Assembly: GCF_900101435.1 (NCBI RefSeq)
Contig: NZ_FMZH01000009.1
Span: 133,266 to 197,265, forward strand
DNA length: 64,000 nucleotides
Reading direction: 5' to 3'
DNA from: Pedobacter soli
Lineage (GTDB): Bacteria > Bacteroidota > Bacteroidia > Sphingobacteriales > Sphingobacteriaceae
Part shown: piece after piece, positions 27,665-35,638 of the stretch
Numbering within the stretch: position 1 is the first letter of the stretch
Layout: every line of letters starts with the position of its first letter
Translations under genes and position numbers: made by a program
The notes under the pieces: model-generated
Seen by the model: the letters and a program-made list of their open reading frames with translations, nothing else
What the model was told of the DNA's origin: nothing
Databases searched by the model: none

Positions 27665-29182
27665 ATGAAAAAAACATTAGTTGTAATGATTACGGCATTT
27701 TTCATGTCGATAAATGTTCAGGCGCAGCAAAACAACACCCGCATTGAACCTCAGAAATTTAAGCCGACAGACGAATCCTTAAAGCAATATCAATATCCGG
27801 ATTGGTTTCGTGATGCAAAATTCGGAATCTGGTCTCATTGGGGGCCGCAGGCCGTTCCCAGGCAAGGCGATTGGTATGCCAAAAACATGTATATGCAGGG
27901 CAGCGGCCAGAACAAATACCATGTAGCGCATTATGGAACACCCTCTAAATTTGGTTACAAGGATATAATCCCATTGTGGAAAGCAGAAAAGTGGAATCCG
28001 GAGCAATTAATGGCTCTTTATAAGAAAGCCGGAGCAAAGTATTTTGTAAGTATGGGCTCACATCATGATATGTTCTTTTTGTGGAATTCTAAAATCCACA
28101 GGTGGAATTCGGTAAAAATGGGGCCGCAGAAAGATGTGGTGGGGCTGTGGCAAAAGGCAGCTAAAAAAGAAGGACTGCGTTTTGGCGTTTCAGAGCATCT
28201 CGCAGCCAGTTTTAACTGGTTTCAACCCAGTCATGGGGCAGATAAAACCGGACAGTTTGCTGGCATTCCTTATGATGGACGTGATCCGCAATATGCAGAT
28301 CTTTATCATTTACCAGCCGATTCGAGCAACATTAATGAATGGATTACCAATAATCCCGGCTGGCAAAAAAAATGGCTGGAATACGTAACCGAACTCGTTG
28401 ATAACTATCATCCCGATTTGCTTTACTCAGATAGCAAGCTTCCGTTTGAGGACATTGGCCGCACCATGGTAGCACATTACTATAATCAGGATATGGCTAA
28501 AAATAAAGGTAAGCTCGAAGCTGTTTATACCCCTAAAGAACCATCTGAGGGTAAATGGGCACAGGATGTTGAGCGTGGCGTACTCGATTCGATCAGTCCT
28601 TTCCCTTGGCAAACCGATACCTCAATAGGCGACTGGTATTACAGAACCGGACAGAAATACAAAAGTGCGAATGAAATTGCGCAGCTTTTAATAGATATTG
28701 TGAGCAAAAACGGCAATTTATTAATTAATGTTGTGCAAACTCCTGAGGGCGACCTGGAGCCCGATGTGGTTAAAGTTGTAACTGAAATAGGTGAATGGAT
28801 TAAACTGAATGGCGAAGGGATTTACGCCACGCGCCCCTGGAAAGTGTATGGCGAAGGACCTTCAACCCTTAAATCGAACCAGACAAAAGGTCGTTTTGGC
28901 GGCTTAACAGATACGCGCGAATATCAGGCTGCAGATATCCGCTACACCACTAAAGGAAACGATCTTTTTGCATTTTGTTTAAACGTTCCGCAGGGGGATA
29001 TTGAGATGAAACTGTTGGGACGGAACTCGAAATATCTGACTAAGCCAATAAGCGCAGTTACTTTGCTGGGTAGTAAGCAAAAGCTGAACTGGGAGCAGCG
29101 CGATGATTTGCTGCTGATAAAAAAGCCTGAAAATTATCCGGCCTGGCAGGTAACCGGATTTAAAGTAGAATTTAAGAAATAG
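27665..29182 (+). CDS. GH29 alpha-L-fucosidase
   Basis: A 505-residue secreted glycoside hydrolase with a signal peptide ending NVQAQ. The GH29 catalytic (beta/alpha)8 domain has AKFGIWSHWGPQAVP, AKYFVSMGSHHDMF, and the probable nucleophile D256 in HPDLLYSDSKLPFED. A C-terminal beta-sandwich follows from about residue 395. It would release alpha-L-fucose from glycans. The segment around residues 300-330 (SISPFPWQTDTSIGDWYY) is the usual GH29 structural motif. It is divergent from an AraC regulator and ends at a strong bidirectional terminator. Confidence 0.93.
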   Translation: MKKTLVVMITAFFMSINVQAQQNNTRIEPQKFKPTDESLKQYQYPDWFRDAKFGIWSHWGPQAVPRQGDWYAKNMYMQGSGQNKYHVAHYGTPSKFGYKDIIPLWKAEKWNPEQLMALYKKAGAKYFVSMGSHHDMFFLWNSKIHRWNSVKMGPQKDVVGLWQKAAKKEGLRFGVSEHLAASFNWFQPSHGADKTGQFAGIPYDGRDPQYADLYHLPADSSNINEWITNNPGWQKKWLEYVTELVDNYHPDLLYSDSKLPFEDIGRTMVAHYYNQDMAKNKGKLEAVYTPKEPSEGKWAQDVERGVLDSISPFPWQTDTSIGDWYYRTGQKYKSANEIAQLLIDIVSKNGNLLINVVQTPEGDLEPDVVKVVTEIGEWIKLNGEGIYATRPWKVYGEGPSTLKSNQTKGRFGGLTDTREYQAADIRYTTKGNDLFAFCLNVPQGDIEMKLLGRNSKYLTKPISAVTLLGSKQKLNWEQRDDLLLIKKPENYPAWQVTGFKVEFKK

Positions 29183-29257
29183 CAGCAAAGCCAAAAAATC
29201 GTTTGCTGACGAAAATAACTTTAATTAAAAGGTAGATTTAAAGCAATAATTAAAATA

Positions 29258-29300
29258 AAAAACGAGACAAACAGGTTAAAAGCCGGTTTGTCTCGTTTTT
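29258..29300. terminator. Bidirectional terminator with tRNA-terminator-like sequence
   Basis: A perfect 15-bp stem (29258-29272 and 29286-29300) with flanking A and T runs sits between the convergent GH29 and receiver genes. The stem ACGAGACAAAC is almost the same as that of the terminator after tRNA-Arg at 30108-30146. Confidence 0.85.
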
Positions 29301-29326
29301 GCAGGCATTTTTCTGCTAACCAGTTT

Positions 29327-29686
29327 CTATTTTATCAAATCAGAAATTGTCTTAAGCAGCGTATCATAATTACAGGGTTTTCCGATAATAGCATCGGCCA
29401 GACAATCTAATTCACTGATTTTTTTATGCGAAAGGGCAGTCATTAAAATTATTGGGATTTGAGCGGTAAGCCACGAATTTTTAATTTTATCACAAATTTC
29501 CCTTCCGTCGGCATCATCCAGGCAAATATCCATAATAATTAAATCGGGATTGAAAGCAACGAGCGAGTCTTTAATCAGCGATGACTTATCGACTAAACTG
29601 ACAATGTAGCCCTCATCTGAAAGCAATAATTCCAGAGATCCAAGCAAAAACAGGTCATCATCAACTACCAGGATTTTCTTATTCAT
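29327..29686 (-). CDS. Stand-alone response-regulator receiver domain
   Basis: A 119-residue protein that is only a CheY-like receiver. The acidic pocket (VVDDD, residues 8-11), phosphoacceptor D53 (DLIIMDICLDD), T83 (LMTALS) and K103 (IIGKPCN) are all in place, so it should be phosphorylated. There is no output domain and no kinase gene next to it. It may act as a phosphate sink, a relay or by protein contact. ATG at 29686. Confidence 0.92.
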   Translation of the reverse strand: MNKKILVVDDDLFLLGSLELLLSDEGYIVSLVDKSSLIKDSLVAFNPDLIIMDICLDDADGREICDKIKNSWLTAQIPIILMTALSHKKISELDCLADAIIGKPCNYDTLLKTISDLIK

Positions 29687-30105
29687 ATGCTATAGAAGTA
29701 AGCCGCTTAGTCTGTGATATTACAGTAGAGCGTTTAATAACTCAAAATATCATTTTTTTTAGACATCACAAAAAAATAGTGTACTTTGATATTGACGTGG
29801 TTTTGTAATTCTGTGCTTACATTGCTTGTTTTTATGCCCTTGTGTGTCTCCCGTAATTTCAGCACTGAAAATGCTTAAAAAATATAAATGCTCAACAAGG
29901 ATAATTAATAAATAGGTTAGTTTGGGGCTTTCATTAAGGATGTAAGCTTAATTCTACCATAATAATTTTCAATCCATTCTTTAAAGTTACCACAATGTGA
30001 TAGCATGTCTAGCTGCCTGATTAAATCTCGTAAGCTTTAGATAATAACTTATTGAATGGAGGAGCTGAGCTAATATATTTGATAAATATCGGTCTAGGAG
30101 ATAAA
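29687..30105. other. Intergenic region, no gene seen
   Basis: An AT-rich stretch of about 420 bases upstream of the receiver gene and downstream of the tRNA terminator. It must hold the receiver gene promoter. No convincing reading frame, hairpin or repeat was found. Confidence 0.5.
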
Positions 30106-30146
30106 AAAAACGAGACAAGCAGCTTGAAAACTGATTTGTCTCGTTT
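30106..30146 (-). terminator. Terminator of tRNA-Arg
   Basis: Arms 30108-30118 and 30136-30146 pair over 11 bp. Read on the minus strand, the hairpin follows two bases after the tRNA 3' end and ends in a T run (complement of the A run at 30103-30110). Confidence 0.85.
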
Positions 30147-30147
30147 G

Positions 30148-30219
30148 TGCTCCCGACGAGATTCGAACTCATATCGATGGTACCGGAAACCATAATTCTA
30201 TCCATTGAACTACGGGAGC
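30148..30219 (-). tRNA. tRNA-Arg (anticodon CCG)
   Basis: A 72-nt tRNA on the minus strand. The acceptor stem GCTCCCG pairs with CGGGAGC, followed by discriminator A; CCA is not encoded. The anticodon stem ATGGT/ACCAT closes the loop TTCCGGT, giving anticodon CCG, which reads CGG. The T-arm carries TTCGAAT between ATGAG and CTCGT. The D-arm is GTTC...GAAT. A terminator follows at once. Confidence 0.95.
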
Positions 30220-30455
30220 AAGGCTGCAAATATAGAAAAATCAAAATCATTTAATCAAAATAAATCGGCTATTTTTAGTCATTAAATATAAAAGCAGCTG
30301 GCTTTTTGAACCTCAGGTTTTATTTTGTGTTAAAAAATAATTAAATCATTGTCTCTGTTTTCTATAGCCGCGGTTTCTGGCCCCGTATTTTTCAATTTAG
30401 TGCCTGCTTAACGATTTTTAAAGCCCCGGCACTGGCTTTTTTAGAAATAAAAATG

Positions 30456-30463
30456 CACCTTTG
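30456..30463 (+). promoter_or_regulatory. Promoter -7 element upstream of mgtE
   Basis: CACCTTTG differs by one base from TAnnTTTG and lies 48 bases upstream of the mgtE ATG. A small hairpin with a T run (30421-30442) precedes it. The remainder of the gap from the tRNA to mgtE shows nothing else. Confidence 0.5.
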
Positions 30464-30510
30464 CGAACCGTTAATAGAGGTTTAGGCATGTAACAAAAAA
30501 ATAGTTGTTT

Positions 30511-31887
30511 ATGGAAGAAATGGTTGTAGAAGAGATTCAGGAACTGCTTGAAAAGGAAAACGATAAAGCTTTAAAGCAATATCTCGACCAACTGAACATT
30601 TCGGATGTTGAACAACTTATTGACGAGCTGCCGCAGTACGCTGCCAAATTTATCGAAACCCTCTCCATAAACAGGGCCGTAAACGTTTTCCGGATTCTTG
30701 ATTTTCCAACTCAGGAGCGTATCATCAAAAAACTTTCAGGCAATAAGCTGAATCAGATTATTAAAGATCTGCCACCTGATGACCGTACAGCACTTTTTAG
30801 TGAGCTAAAAGGCGATGTGGTAAAGAAAATGATTACACTTTTACCTCCGCAGGAACGTAATGAGTCGCTTACCCTTTTAGGTTATAACGAATACAGTATT
30901 GGCCGGTTAATGACCCCCGATTACATTGCCGTTAAGCCCGAATGGTCAATTGCACGGGTTCTGGCGCACATCAGGCGTTACGGTAAAAACTCCGAAACCA
31001 TTGATGTGGTATACGTAATCGATAAAGAAGGCGTATTATTGGACGATATCAGGATCAGAGAAGTGTTACTGGCCGATCCTGAAGCCATTATTGGCGAATT
31101 AACCGACAGACGCTTCATCGCCTTAAAGGCTAACGATCCGCAGGAAGATGCCATTAACATTTTCAGGATGAATAACCGGGTGGCTTTACCGGTAGTAGAT
31201 GAAAACAACATTCTTTTGGGTATTGTAACCGTTGATGATATTTTGTGGATTGCCAACGAAGAATATACCGAAGATATGCATAAAATAGGGGGTACCGAGG
31301 CTTTGGATGAACCCTATCTCGATACCTCTATCTTTAACCTCGTTAAAAAACGCGTGGGTTGGCTGGCCATTTTAATGGTTGGCGAAATGCTTACCGCTAC
31401 GGCGATGGGCTTTTTCGAAGGACAAATCCACAAGGCTACCGTATTGGCCCTGTTTATTCCCTTAATTATTTCATGCGGTGGAAACAGTGGCTCGCAGGCC
31501 TCTACGCTAATTATCCAGGCCATGGCATTGGGCGAAGTAACCATTAAAGACTGGTGGCGGGTAATGAATCGTGAAATTACCTCAGGCTTCCTTTTGGGCT
31601 TGTGTTTAGGCTTGATAGGCTTCCTGCGTATTTTTGTGTGGCATGTGGCTGCACCCAATGTATACGGTGAGCACTGGATCCTTATTGCGGCAACCATTAG
31701 TGTATCGTTAATATTTGTAGTATTGTGGGGTTCGCTTAGTGGCTCAATGCTACCAATTCTGCTCAAAAAGCTTGGTGCCGACCCTGCTACATCTTCAGCT
31801 CCTTTTGTAGCCACACTGGTTGATGTAACCGGGTTGATTATATATTTCAGTTTTGCCGTATTGTTTTTAAAAGGCGTATTATTATAG
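30511..31887 (+). CDS. mgtE: MgtE magnesium transporter
   Basis: A 458-residue Mg2+ channel/transporter. It has the cytoplasmic MgtE N domain (about residues 20-130, with LPPDDRTALFSEL), two CBS domains (about 135-255, RLMTPDYIAVKPEWSIARVL and ALPVVDENNILLGIVTVDDI), and a five-helix membrane domain with the family signature ISCGGNSGSQASTLIIQAMALGE near residue 325. The N and CBS parts sense cytoplasmic Mg2+ and gate the pore. The ATG at 30511 is preferred to a TTG two codons earlier. It is followed 9 bases later by a HAD hydrolase gene. Confidence 0.96.
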   Translation: MEEMVVEEIQELLEKENDKALKQYLDQLNISDVEQLIDELPQYAAKFIETLSINRAVNVFRILDFPTQERIIKKLSGNKLNQIIKDLPPDDRTALFSELKGDVVKKMITLLPPQERNESLTLLGYNEYSIGRLMTPDYIAVKPEWSIARVLAHIRRYGKNSETIDVVYVIDKEGVLLDDIRIREVLLADPEAIIGELTDRRFIALKANDPQEDAINIFRMNNRVALPVVDENNILLGIVTVDDILWIANEEYTEDMHKIGGTEALDEPYLDTSIFNLVKKRVGWLAILMVGEMLTATAMGFFEGQIHKATVLALFIPLIISCGGNSGSQASTLIIQAMALGEVTIKDWWRVMNREITSGFLLGLCLGLIGFLRIFVWHVAAPNVYGEHWILIAATISVSLIFVVLWGSLSGSMLPILLKKLGADPATSSAPFVATLVDVTGLIIYFSFAVLFLKGVLL

Positions 31888-31896
31888 ATCTAAACC

Positions 31897-32511
31897 ATGC
31901 AAAAGAAAATTACCACACTTTTTACCGATATCGGAGGCGTTTTATTAACCAACGGCTGGGACAGGCGGGCAAGGGGTGAAGCTTCAGTGCTTTTTAACCT
32001 CGATTCAGTTGATCTCGAAGAACGTCATCACCTTACTTTTGATACCTATGAAGTAGGGAAACTTACTTTGGATGAATACCTCGAGCGTATCGTGTTCTTT
32101 GAAGAGCGGAGCTTCAGTTACGATGATTTTAAAGAATTTATGTTCAAAAAATCATTGGCTTACCCCGAAATGATCCAGCTGATTTGCGATTTGAAGAAGA
32201 AATACAACCTTAAAGTTGCGGTAATCAGTAATGAAGGTCGCGAGCTGAATCAATACCGCATCAATACCTTTAAGCTAAATGAATTTGTCGATTTCTTCGT
32301 TTCATCCAGCTTTGTGCATTTCCGTAAGCCCGATGCCGATATTTTTAAAGTAGCCATCGATATTTCGCAAAGCGATGTAGATACCAGTTTGTATATCGAC
32401 GACAGGATGCTGTTTGTGCAGGTTGCAGAACAATTGGGCTTAAAAGGCATACACCATACTGATTACGAAGACACCAAAGCACAGCTGGCAGCTTATGGGT
32501 TAGAGGTTTAA
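31897..32511 (+). CDS. HAD-superfamily hydrolase (YihX-like)
   Basis: A 204-residue HAD phosphatase. Motif I is FTDIGGVLL with the nucleophile Asp but Gly in place of the second Asp, as is common in the DxG-type HAD group. A helical cap follows (about residues 20-90). Motif II is VAVISNEG, motif III KPDADIFK (RKPD), and motif IV YIDDR. It probably removes phosphate from a small sugar phosphate or nucleotide. It follows mgtE by 9 bases in the same operon, but a magnesium link is only inferred from position. Confidence 0.9.
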   Translation: MQKKITTLFTDIGGVLLTNGWDRRARGEASVLFNLDSVDLEERHHLTFDTYEVGKLTLDEYLERIVFFEERSFSYDDFKEFMFKKSLAYPEMIQLICDLKKKYNLKVAVISNEGRELNQYRINTFKLNEFVDFFVSSSFVHFRKPDADIFKVAIDISQSDVDTSLYIDDRMLFVQVAEQLGLKGIHHTDYEDTKAQLAAYGLEV

Positions 32512-32545
32512 TAACTGAATTTGTTATTCTTTTTATAGTTGGAAT

Positions 32546-32615
32546 CGTCATTCCCAGCTTGACTGGGAATCTTAATACAAAAGGTTTTAAGATCCCTACA
32601 TTCGCAGGAATGACG
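32546..32615. repeat. REP-like cloverleaf element
   Basis: An outer stem CGTCATTCC (32546-32554) pairs with GGAATGACG (32607-32615). It encloses two smaller hairpins, TCCCAG/CTGGGA and ATCTTAA/TTAAGAT. A related half element (TAAGATTGCCAG, TGGCAATGACGG) lies at 20410-20441. This resembles a REP/MITE-type dispersed element. Confidence 0.7.
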
Positions 32616-32717
32616 CCCTTCCTATTGGATTATGTCATGATAATCAGAATAAAATAACGTTACTTAATAAAGCATTTCGACTCTGCTCAGGATGACAAAT
32701 GTTGGTGTAACCCTCCA

Positions 32718-33263
32718 CTAATTCCATTTCCAGTTTAATTCTGTAATAAACTCGATATTTAATTGTTTAGCCAGGCTTACGAAAAAAGATCTGACATTAT
32801 CCAATTCACTTAATCGGTCTTTGGGGATAATTAAATATTGATTGGATTTAGTTCTGAGGTAAAAATATTTTTCAATTTCAGTAACCTGGTCTATTTCTGT
32901 AAGTTTCATCTGAGTATAACCTGTTTTGTCAGTCATTTCAACCGAATCTGTATTGAAAGTAATTGTTGCAGATTCATTGAAATGGTGGCTTAAGTTCTCA
33001 TTAACAAATTTTTTATAGTGCCGCTTGTATACTCTTTTTTGGTATTTAGGATAAAATAGCAAAGTAAGTATCGCAATTATGAAAAAATAATAGCCTAAAA
33101 ACCTGTCATCTGGAAGAAAAGAAATTAAACTAGCGATAAAAAAAGCTCCACTAAGGATGAGCCAATTCCTTTTTCTGGCTCTTTTTACTGTTTTGTTTTT
33201 TGAAGAAATGAAAAGTCTTGATTGTAAGTAATCTTCTTCGGTTATGATGAAATTGAGCGTCAT
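32718..33263 (-). CDS. YcxB-like membrane protein
   Basis: A 181-residue protein of the YcxB-like type. Two hydrophobic helices (WLILSGAFFIASLISFL and YYFFIIAILTLLFY, about residues 33-70) are followed by a basic linker and a C-terminal beta-rich domain, KLTEIDQVTEIEKYFYLRTKSNQYLIIPKDRL, which is the family hallmark. Its function is not known. It is monocistronic on the minus strand. Confidence 0.75.
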   Translation of the reverse strand: MTLNFIITEEDYLQSRLFISSKNKTVKRARKRNWLILSGAFFIASLISFLPDDRFLGYYFFIIAILTLLFYPKYQKRVYKRHYKKFVNENLSHHFNESATITFNTDSVEMTDKTGYTQMKLTEIDQVTEIEKYFYLRTKSNQYLIIPKDRLSELDNVRSFFVSLAKQLNIEFITELNWKWN

Positions 33264-33302
33264 TTAGTTTGTTTATAAGTTTTTTCTTGTGAGTAAATAT
33301 TA

Positions 33303-33332
33303 AAAAATAAAAAAACCGCCTTCTTCAGGCGG
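33303..33332 (-). terminator. Terminator of ychF
   Basis: CCGCC at 33316-33320 pairs with GGCGG at 33328-33332 around a 7-base loop, with a T run on the minus strand (A run at 33309-33315). It lies about 45 bases past the ychF stop. Confidence 0.75.
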
Positions 33333-33377
33333 CTTTATTTCTATTATGATTTTGAAAAATCTTCTTTGTACCTTGGT

Positions 33378-34478
33378 TTAAACATTAAACCTGAAGTGCA
33401 TGATGTCTCCATCTTCCACTACATAAGTTTTACCTTCTACACCCAGTTTACCTGCATCTTTACATGCATTTTCTGAACCCAGGGTTACGAAATCGTTGTA
33501 TTTAATTACCTCTGCGCGGATAAAACCTTTTTCAAAATCAGTGTGGATTACACCAGCGGCCTGTGGTGCCGTAAAACCTTTAGTAATCGTCCAGGCACGT
33601 ACTTCTTGCACACCTGCAGTAAAGTAAGTGTAAAGGTTTAATAATTTATAAGCTGCACGAATCAGTTTGTTTACACCCGATTCAGTTAAACCTAAATCAG
33701 CTAAAAACTCCTGACGTTCCTCATAGCTTTCCAGTTCAGCAATTTCCGACTCAATTTTAGCAGAAATAACCAAAACCTCAGCATTTTCATCAGCAACATT
33801 CGCTTTGACCAGATCAACATATTTATTGCCGGTAACAACCGATGCTTCATCTACATTACACACATACATTACAGGTTTTTGCGTAAGTAAACCCAAATCC
33901 AGTATGAAATCGAAATCTTCAGGGGCTAATGGCGCCGTACGAACAGATTTTCCGCTTTCCAGGTGAGATTTTACTACAGTTAAAATTTCGTATGTACGTT
34001 TTGCATCCTTATCGCCACCTGTTTTAGCCATTTTTTCAACCTTTTGGATGCGTTTATCAACAGTATCCAAATCTTTAAGCTGTAATTCGGTATCAATAAT
34101 TTCCCTGTCACGGATCGGATCAACAGAACCATCTACGTGGATTACGTTACCATCATCAAAACAACGTAAAACGTGTATAATTGCATTCGTTGCACGGATG
34201 TTTCCTAAAAACTGGTTTCCTAAACCTTCACCTTTCGATGCTCCTTTTACTAAACCGGCAATATCTACAATTTCGATGGTATTAGGCTGTACTTTGTTTG
34301 GTTTAACCAGTTCAGCAAGTTTAGTCAACCTGTCGTCAGGTACTGTAATTACGCCAACATTGGGCTCAATAGTGCAAAAGGGAAAGTTTGCTGCCTGCGC
34401 TTTTGCGTTTGATAAACAGTTAAAAAGAGTCGATTTACCAACATTTGGTAAACCCACAATACCACATTGTAATGCCAT
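33378..34478 (-). CDS. ychF: YchF/OLA1-type P-loop ATPase/GTPase
   Basis: A 366-residue Obg-like NTPase. The Walker A is GIVGLPNVGKSTLFNCLS; the switch/G3 region is IEIVDIAGLVKGASKGEGLGNQFL. A helical coiled-coil insert occupies about 130-200, and a C-terminal TGS domain has YTFTAGVQEVRAWT-like text (LYTYFTAGVQEVRAWTITKG) and ends EDGDIMHFRFNV, the fixed family ending. It binds ribosomes and prefers ATP. The length equals that of E. coli YchF. Confidence 0.97.
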   Translation of the reverse strand: MALQCGIVGLPNVGKSTLFNCLSNAKAQAANFPFCTIEPNVGVITVPDDRLTKLAELVKPNKVQPNTIEIVDIAGLVKGASKGEGLGNQFLGNIRATNAIIHVLRCFDDGNVIHVDGSVDPIRDREIIDTELQLKDLDTVDKRIQKVEKMAKTGGDKDAKRTYEILTVVKSHLESGKSVRTAPLAPEDFDFILDLGLLTQKPVMYVCNVDEASVVTGNKYVDLVKANVADENAEVLVISAKIESEIAELESYEERQEFLADLGLTESGVNKLIRAAYKLLNLYTYFTAGVQEVRAWTITKGFTAPQAAGVIHTDFEKGFIRAEVIKYNDFVTLGSENACKDAGKLGVEGKTYVVEDGDIMHFRFNV

Positions 34479-34560
34479 TTATATTTTAGTTATTTTATAG
34501 TCAATAGTTTTTTAGTTGATGGTTCATAGTTCAAAACCTATACTCCATACTTCTGCGCCT

Positions 34561-34602
34561 TCCGCCTTCCGCCTTCCGCCTTCCGCCTTCCGCCTTCCGC
34601 CT
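34561..34602. repeat. Six tandem copies of the heptamer TCCGCCT
   Basis: Six exact, adjacent copies of a 7-bp unit lie in the gap between ychF and the DUF5362 gene, both of which start near this gap (divergent). It is G+C-rich in an A+T-rich spacer. Copy number may vary between strains. Confidence 0.95.
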
Positions 34603-34705
34603 AAAAATCGGGCAAAGATAAGCTTTTAAAACCTTTAAATAAAGGCTGTAATTTGTGGCAGATCGATATTTTATCTAAGTTTAACAAAAATTACAGATCA
34701 CACAC

Positions 34706-35167
34706 ATGGAAGATTTAGAACAAGACGTGCCTCAGGAGGTAAAATTAATCGTTACCGAAGAAATGCGGAGCTATCTTTACGATATTACAAAATGGGCCAA
34801 ATTCTTATCGATTGTTGGTTTTATATTTGCCGCATTTATCATTTTGGCAGCACTAAGCATACCTTCAATTATTTCGGGAAACCCGGGCCTGGCTAAACAG
34901 TTTGCTCCGCTGGGGCAGGGAGGTGCAACCATCGTAACGGTTGTTTATTTGCTATTGGGTTTGTTTTATTTCTATCCGAGCATTTTATTGTTCAGATTGG
35001 CCAATAAGGGAAAACAAGGCGTATTATTTGGCGATCAGGAAAGTTTAGATACCGCTATATTGAGTTTGAAATCCCTGTTTAAATTTTGGGGAATCATTAC
35101 CATCGCCGTTATTGTCGGCTATTTTTTACTGGTATTCTTAGTAGGGGCAGGCCTGGCTGTACGTTAA
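34706..35167 (+). CDS. DUF5362-type membrane protein
   Basis: A 153-residue membrane protein with three or four hydrophobic helices (FLSIVGFIFAAFIILAALSI, IVTVVYLLLGLFYFYPSIL, IITIAVIVGYFLLVFLVGAG). The N-terminus is acidic. The block YLYDITKWAKFLSIVGF and the segment LFRLANKGKQGVLFGDQESLD fit a Bacteroidota family of unknown function. It is divergent from ychF and ends at a strong bidirectional terminator. Confidence 0.75.
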   Translation: MEDLEQDVPQEVKLIVTEEMRSYLYDITKWAKFLSIVGFIFAAFIILAALSIPSIISGNPGLAKQFAPLGQGGATIVTVVYLLLGLFYFYPSILLFRLANKGKQGVLFGDQESLDTAILSLKSLFKFWGIITIAVIVGYFLLVFLVGAGLAVR

Positions 35168-35183
35168 AATAAATACAGCGCAT

Positions 35184-35223
35184 AAAAAAGCCTTTGCAAT
35201 TTTTACTTTGCAAAGGCTTTTTT
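35184..35223. terminator. Bidirectional terminator
   Basis: A perfect 16-bp stem (35184-35199 and 35208-35223) with an 8-base loop and A/T-run flanks separates the convergent DUF5362 and DUF3276 genes. Confidence 0.92.
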
Positions 35224-35238
35224 GTGAAATTATATTAC

Positions 35239-35559
35239 TTAGAAAGAAAAATCATCACCTGATCTGCTATGTTCTCCGTTTTCTGAATATTCGTAACGTT
35301 TTTCAACCACATCCTGGTGGGTTTTGATATAATCAACAGTTTCGTTCAGGCCCTCAGCAAATTTTTCGAAATCTTCTTTGTATAAAAAGATTTTATGTTT
35401 TACAAATACACCGTCTTCTAATCTTTTCTTGCTTTCGGTAACTGTTAAATAATAATCACCCGATCTCGTAGCCTTCACGTCGAAGAAATAAGTTCTCTTA
35501 CCTGCTCTTACTTTCTTTGAAAAAACTTCTTCTCTTTCCTTGTTGTCGAATTCTCCCAT
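35239..35559 (-). CDS. DUF3276 PUR-alpha-like nucleic-acid-binding protein
   Basis: A 106-residue protein with the single PUR-like fold found in Bacteroidota and Borrelia. It starts MGEFDNKEREEVFSKKVRAG; the ATG at 35559 is chosen, as the upstream frame extension of 20 residues is not family-like. The core KRTYFFDVKATRSGDYYLTVTESKK is the PUR repeat, rich in basic and aromatic residues for RNA or ssDNA binding. It follows the ABC exporter gene by 79 bases on the minus strand and may be transcribed on its own. Confidence 0.9.
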   Translation of the reverse strand: MGEFDNKEREEVFSKKVRAGKRTYFFDVKATRSGDYYLTVTESKKRLEDGVFVKHKIFLYKEDFEKFAEGLNETVDYIKTHQDVVEKRYEYSENGEHSRSGDDFSF

Positions 35560-35638
35560 GGTTGGTATTGATGTTGGTTTTTGGTTTCGGTAAATATAAA
35601 GCAAATATTTAAAGTTCAAAATACAATTTTAATACAAT

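Noticed and set aside
33995-34500. Long plus-strand ORF over ychF
   Set aside because: Antisense shadow of a well-conserved gene.
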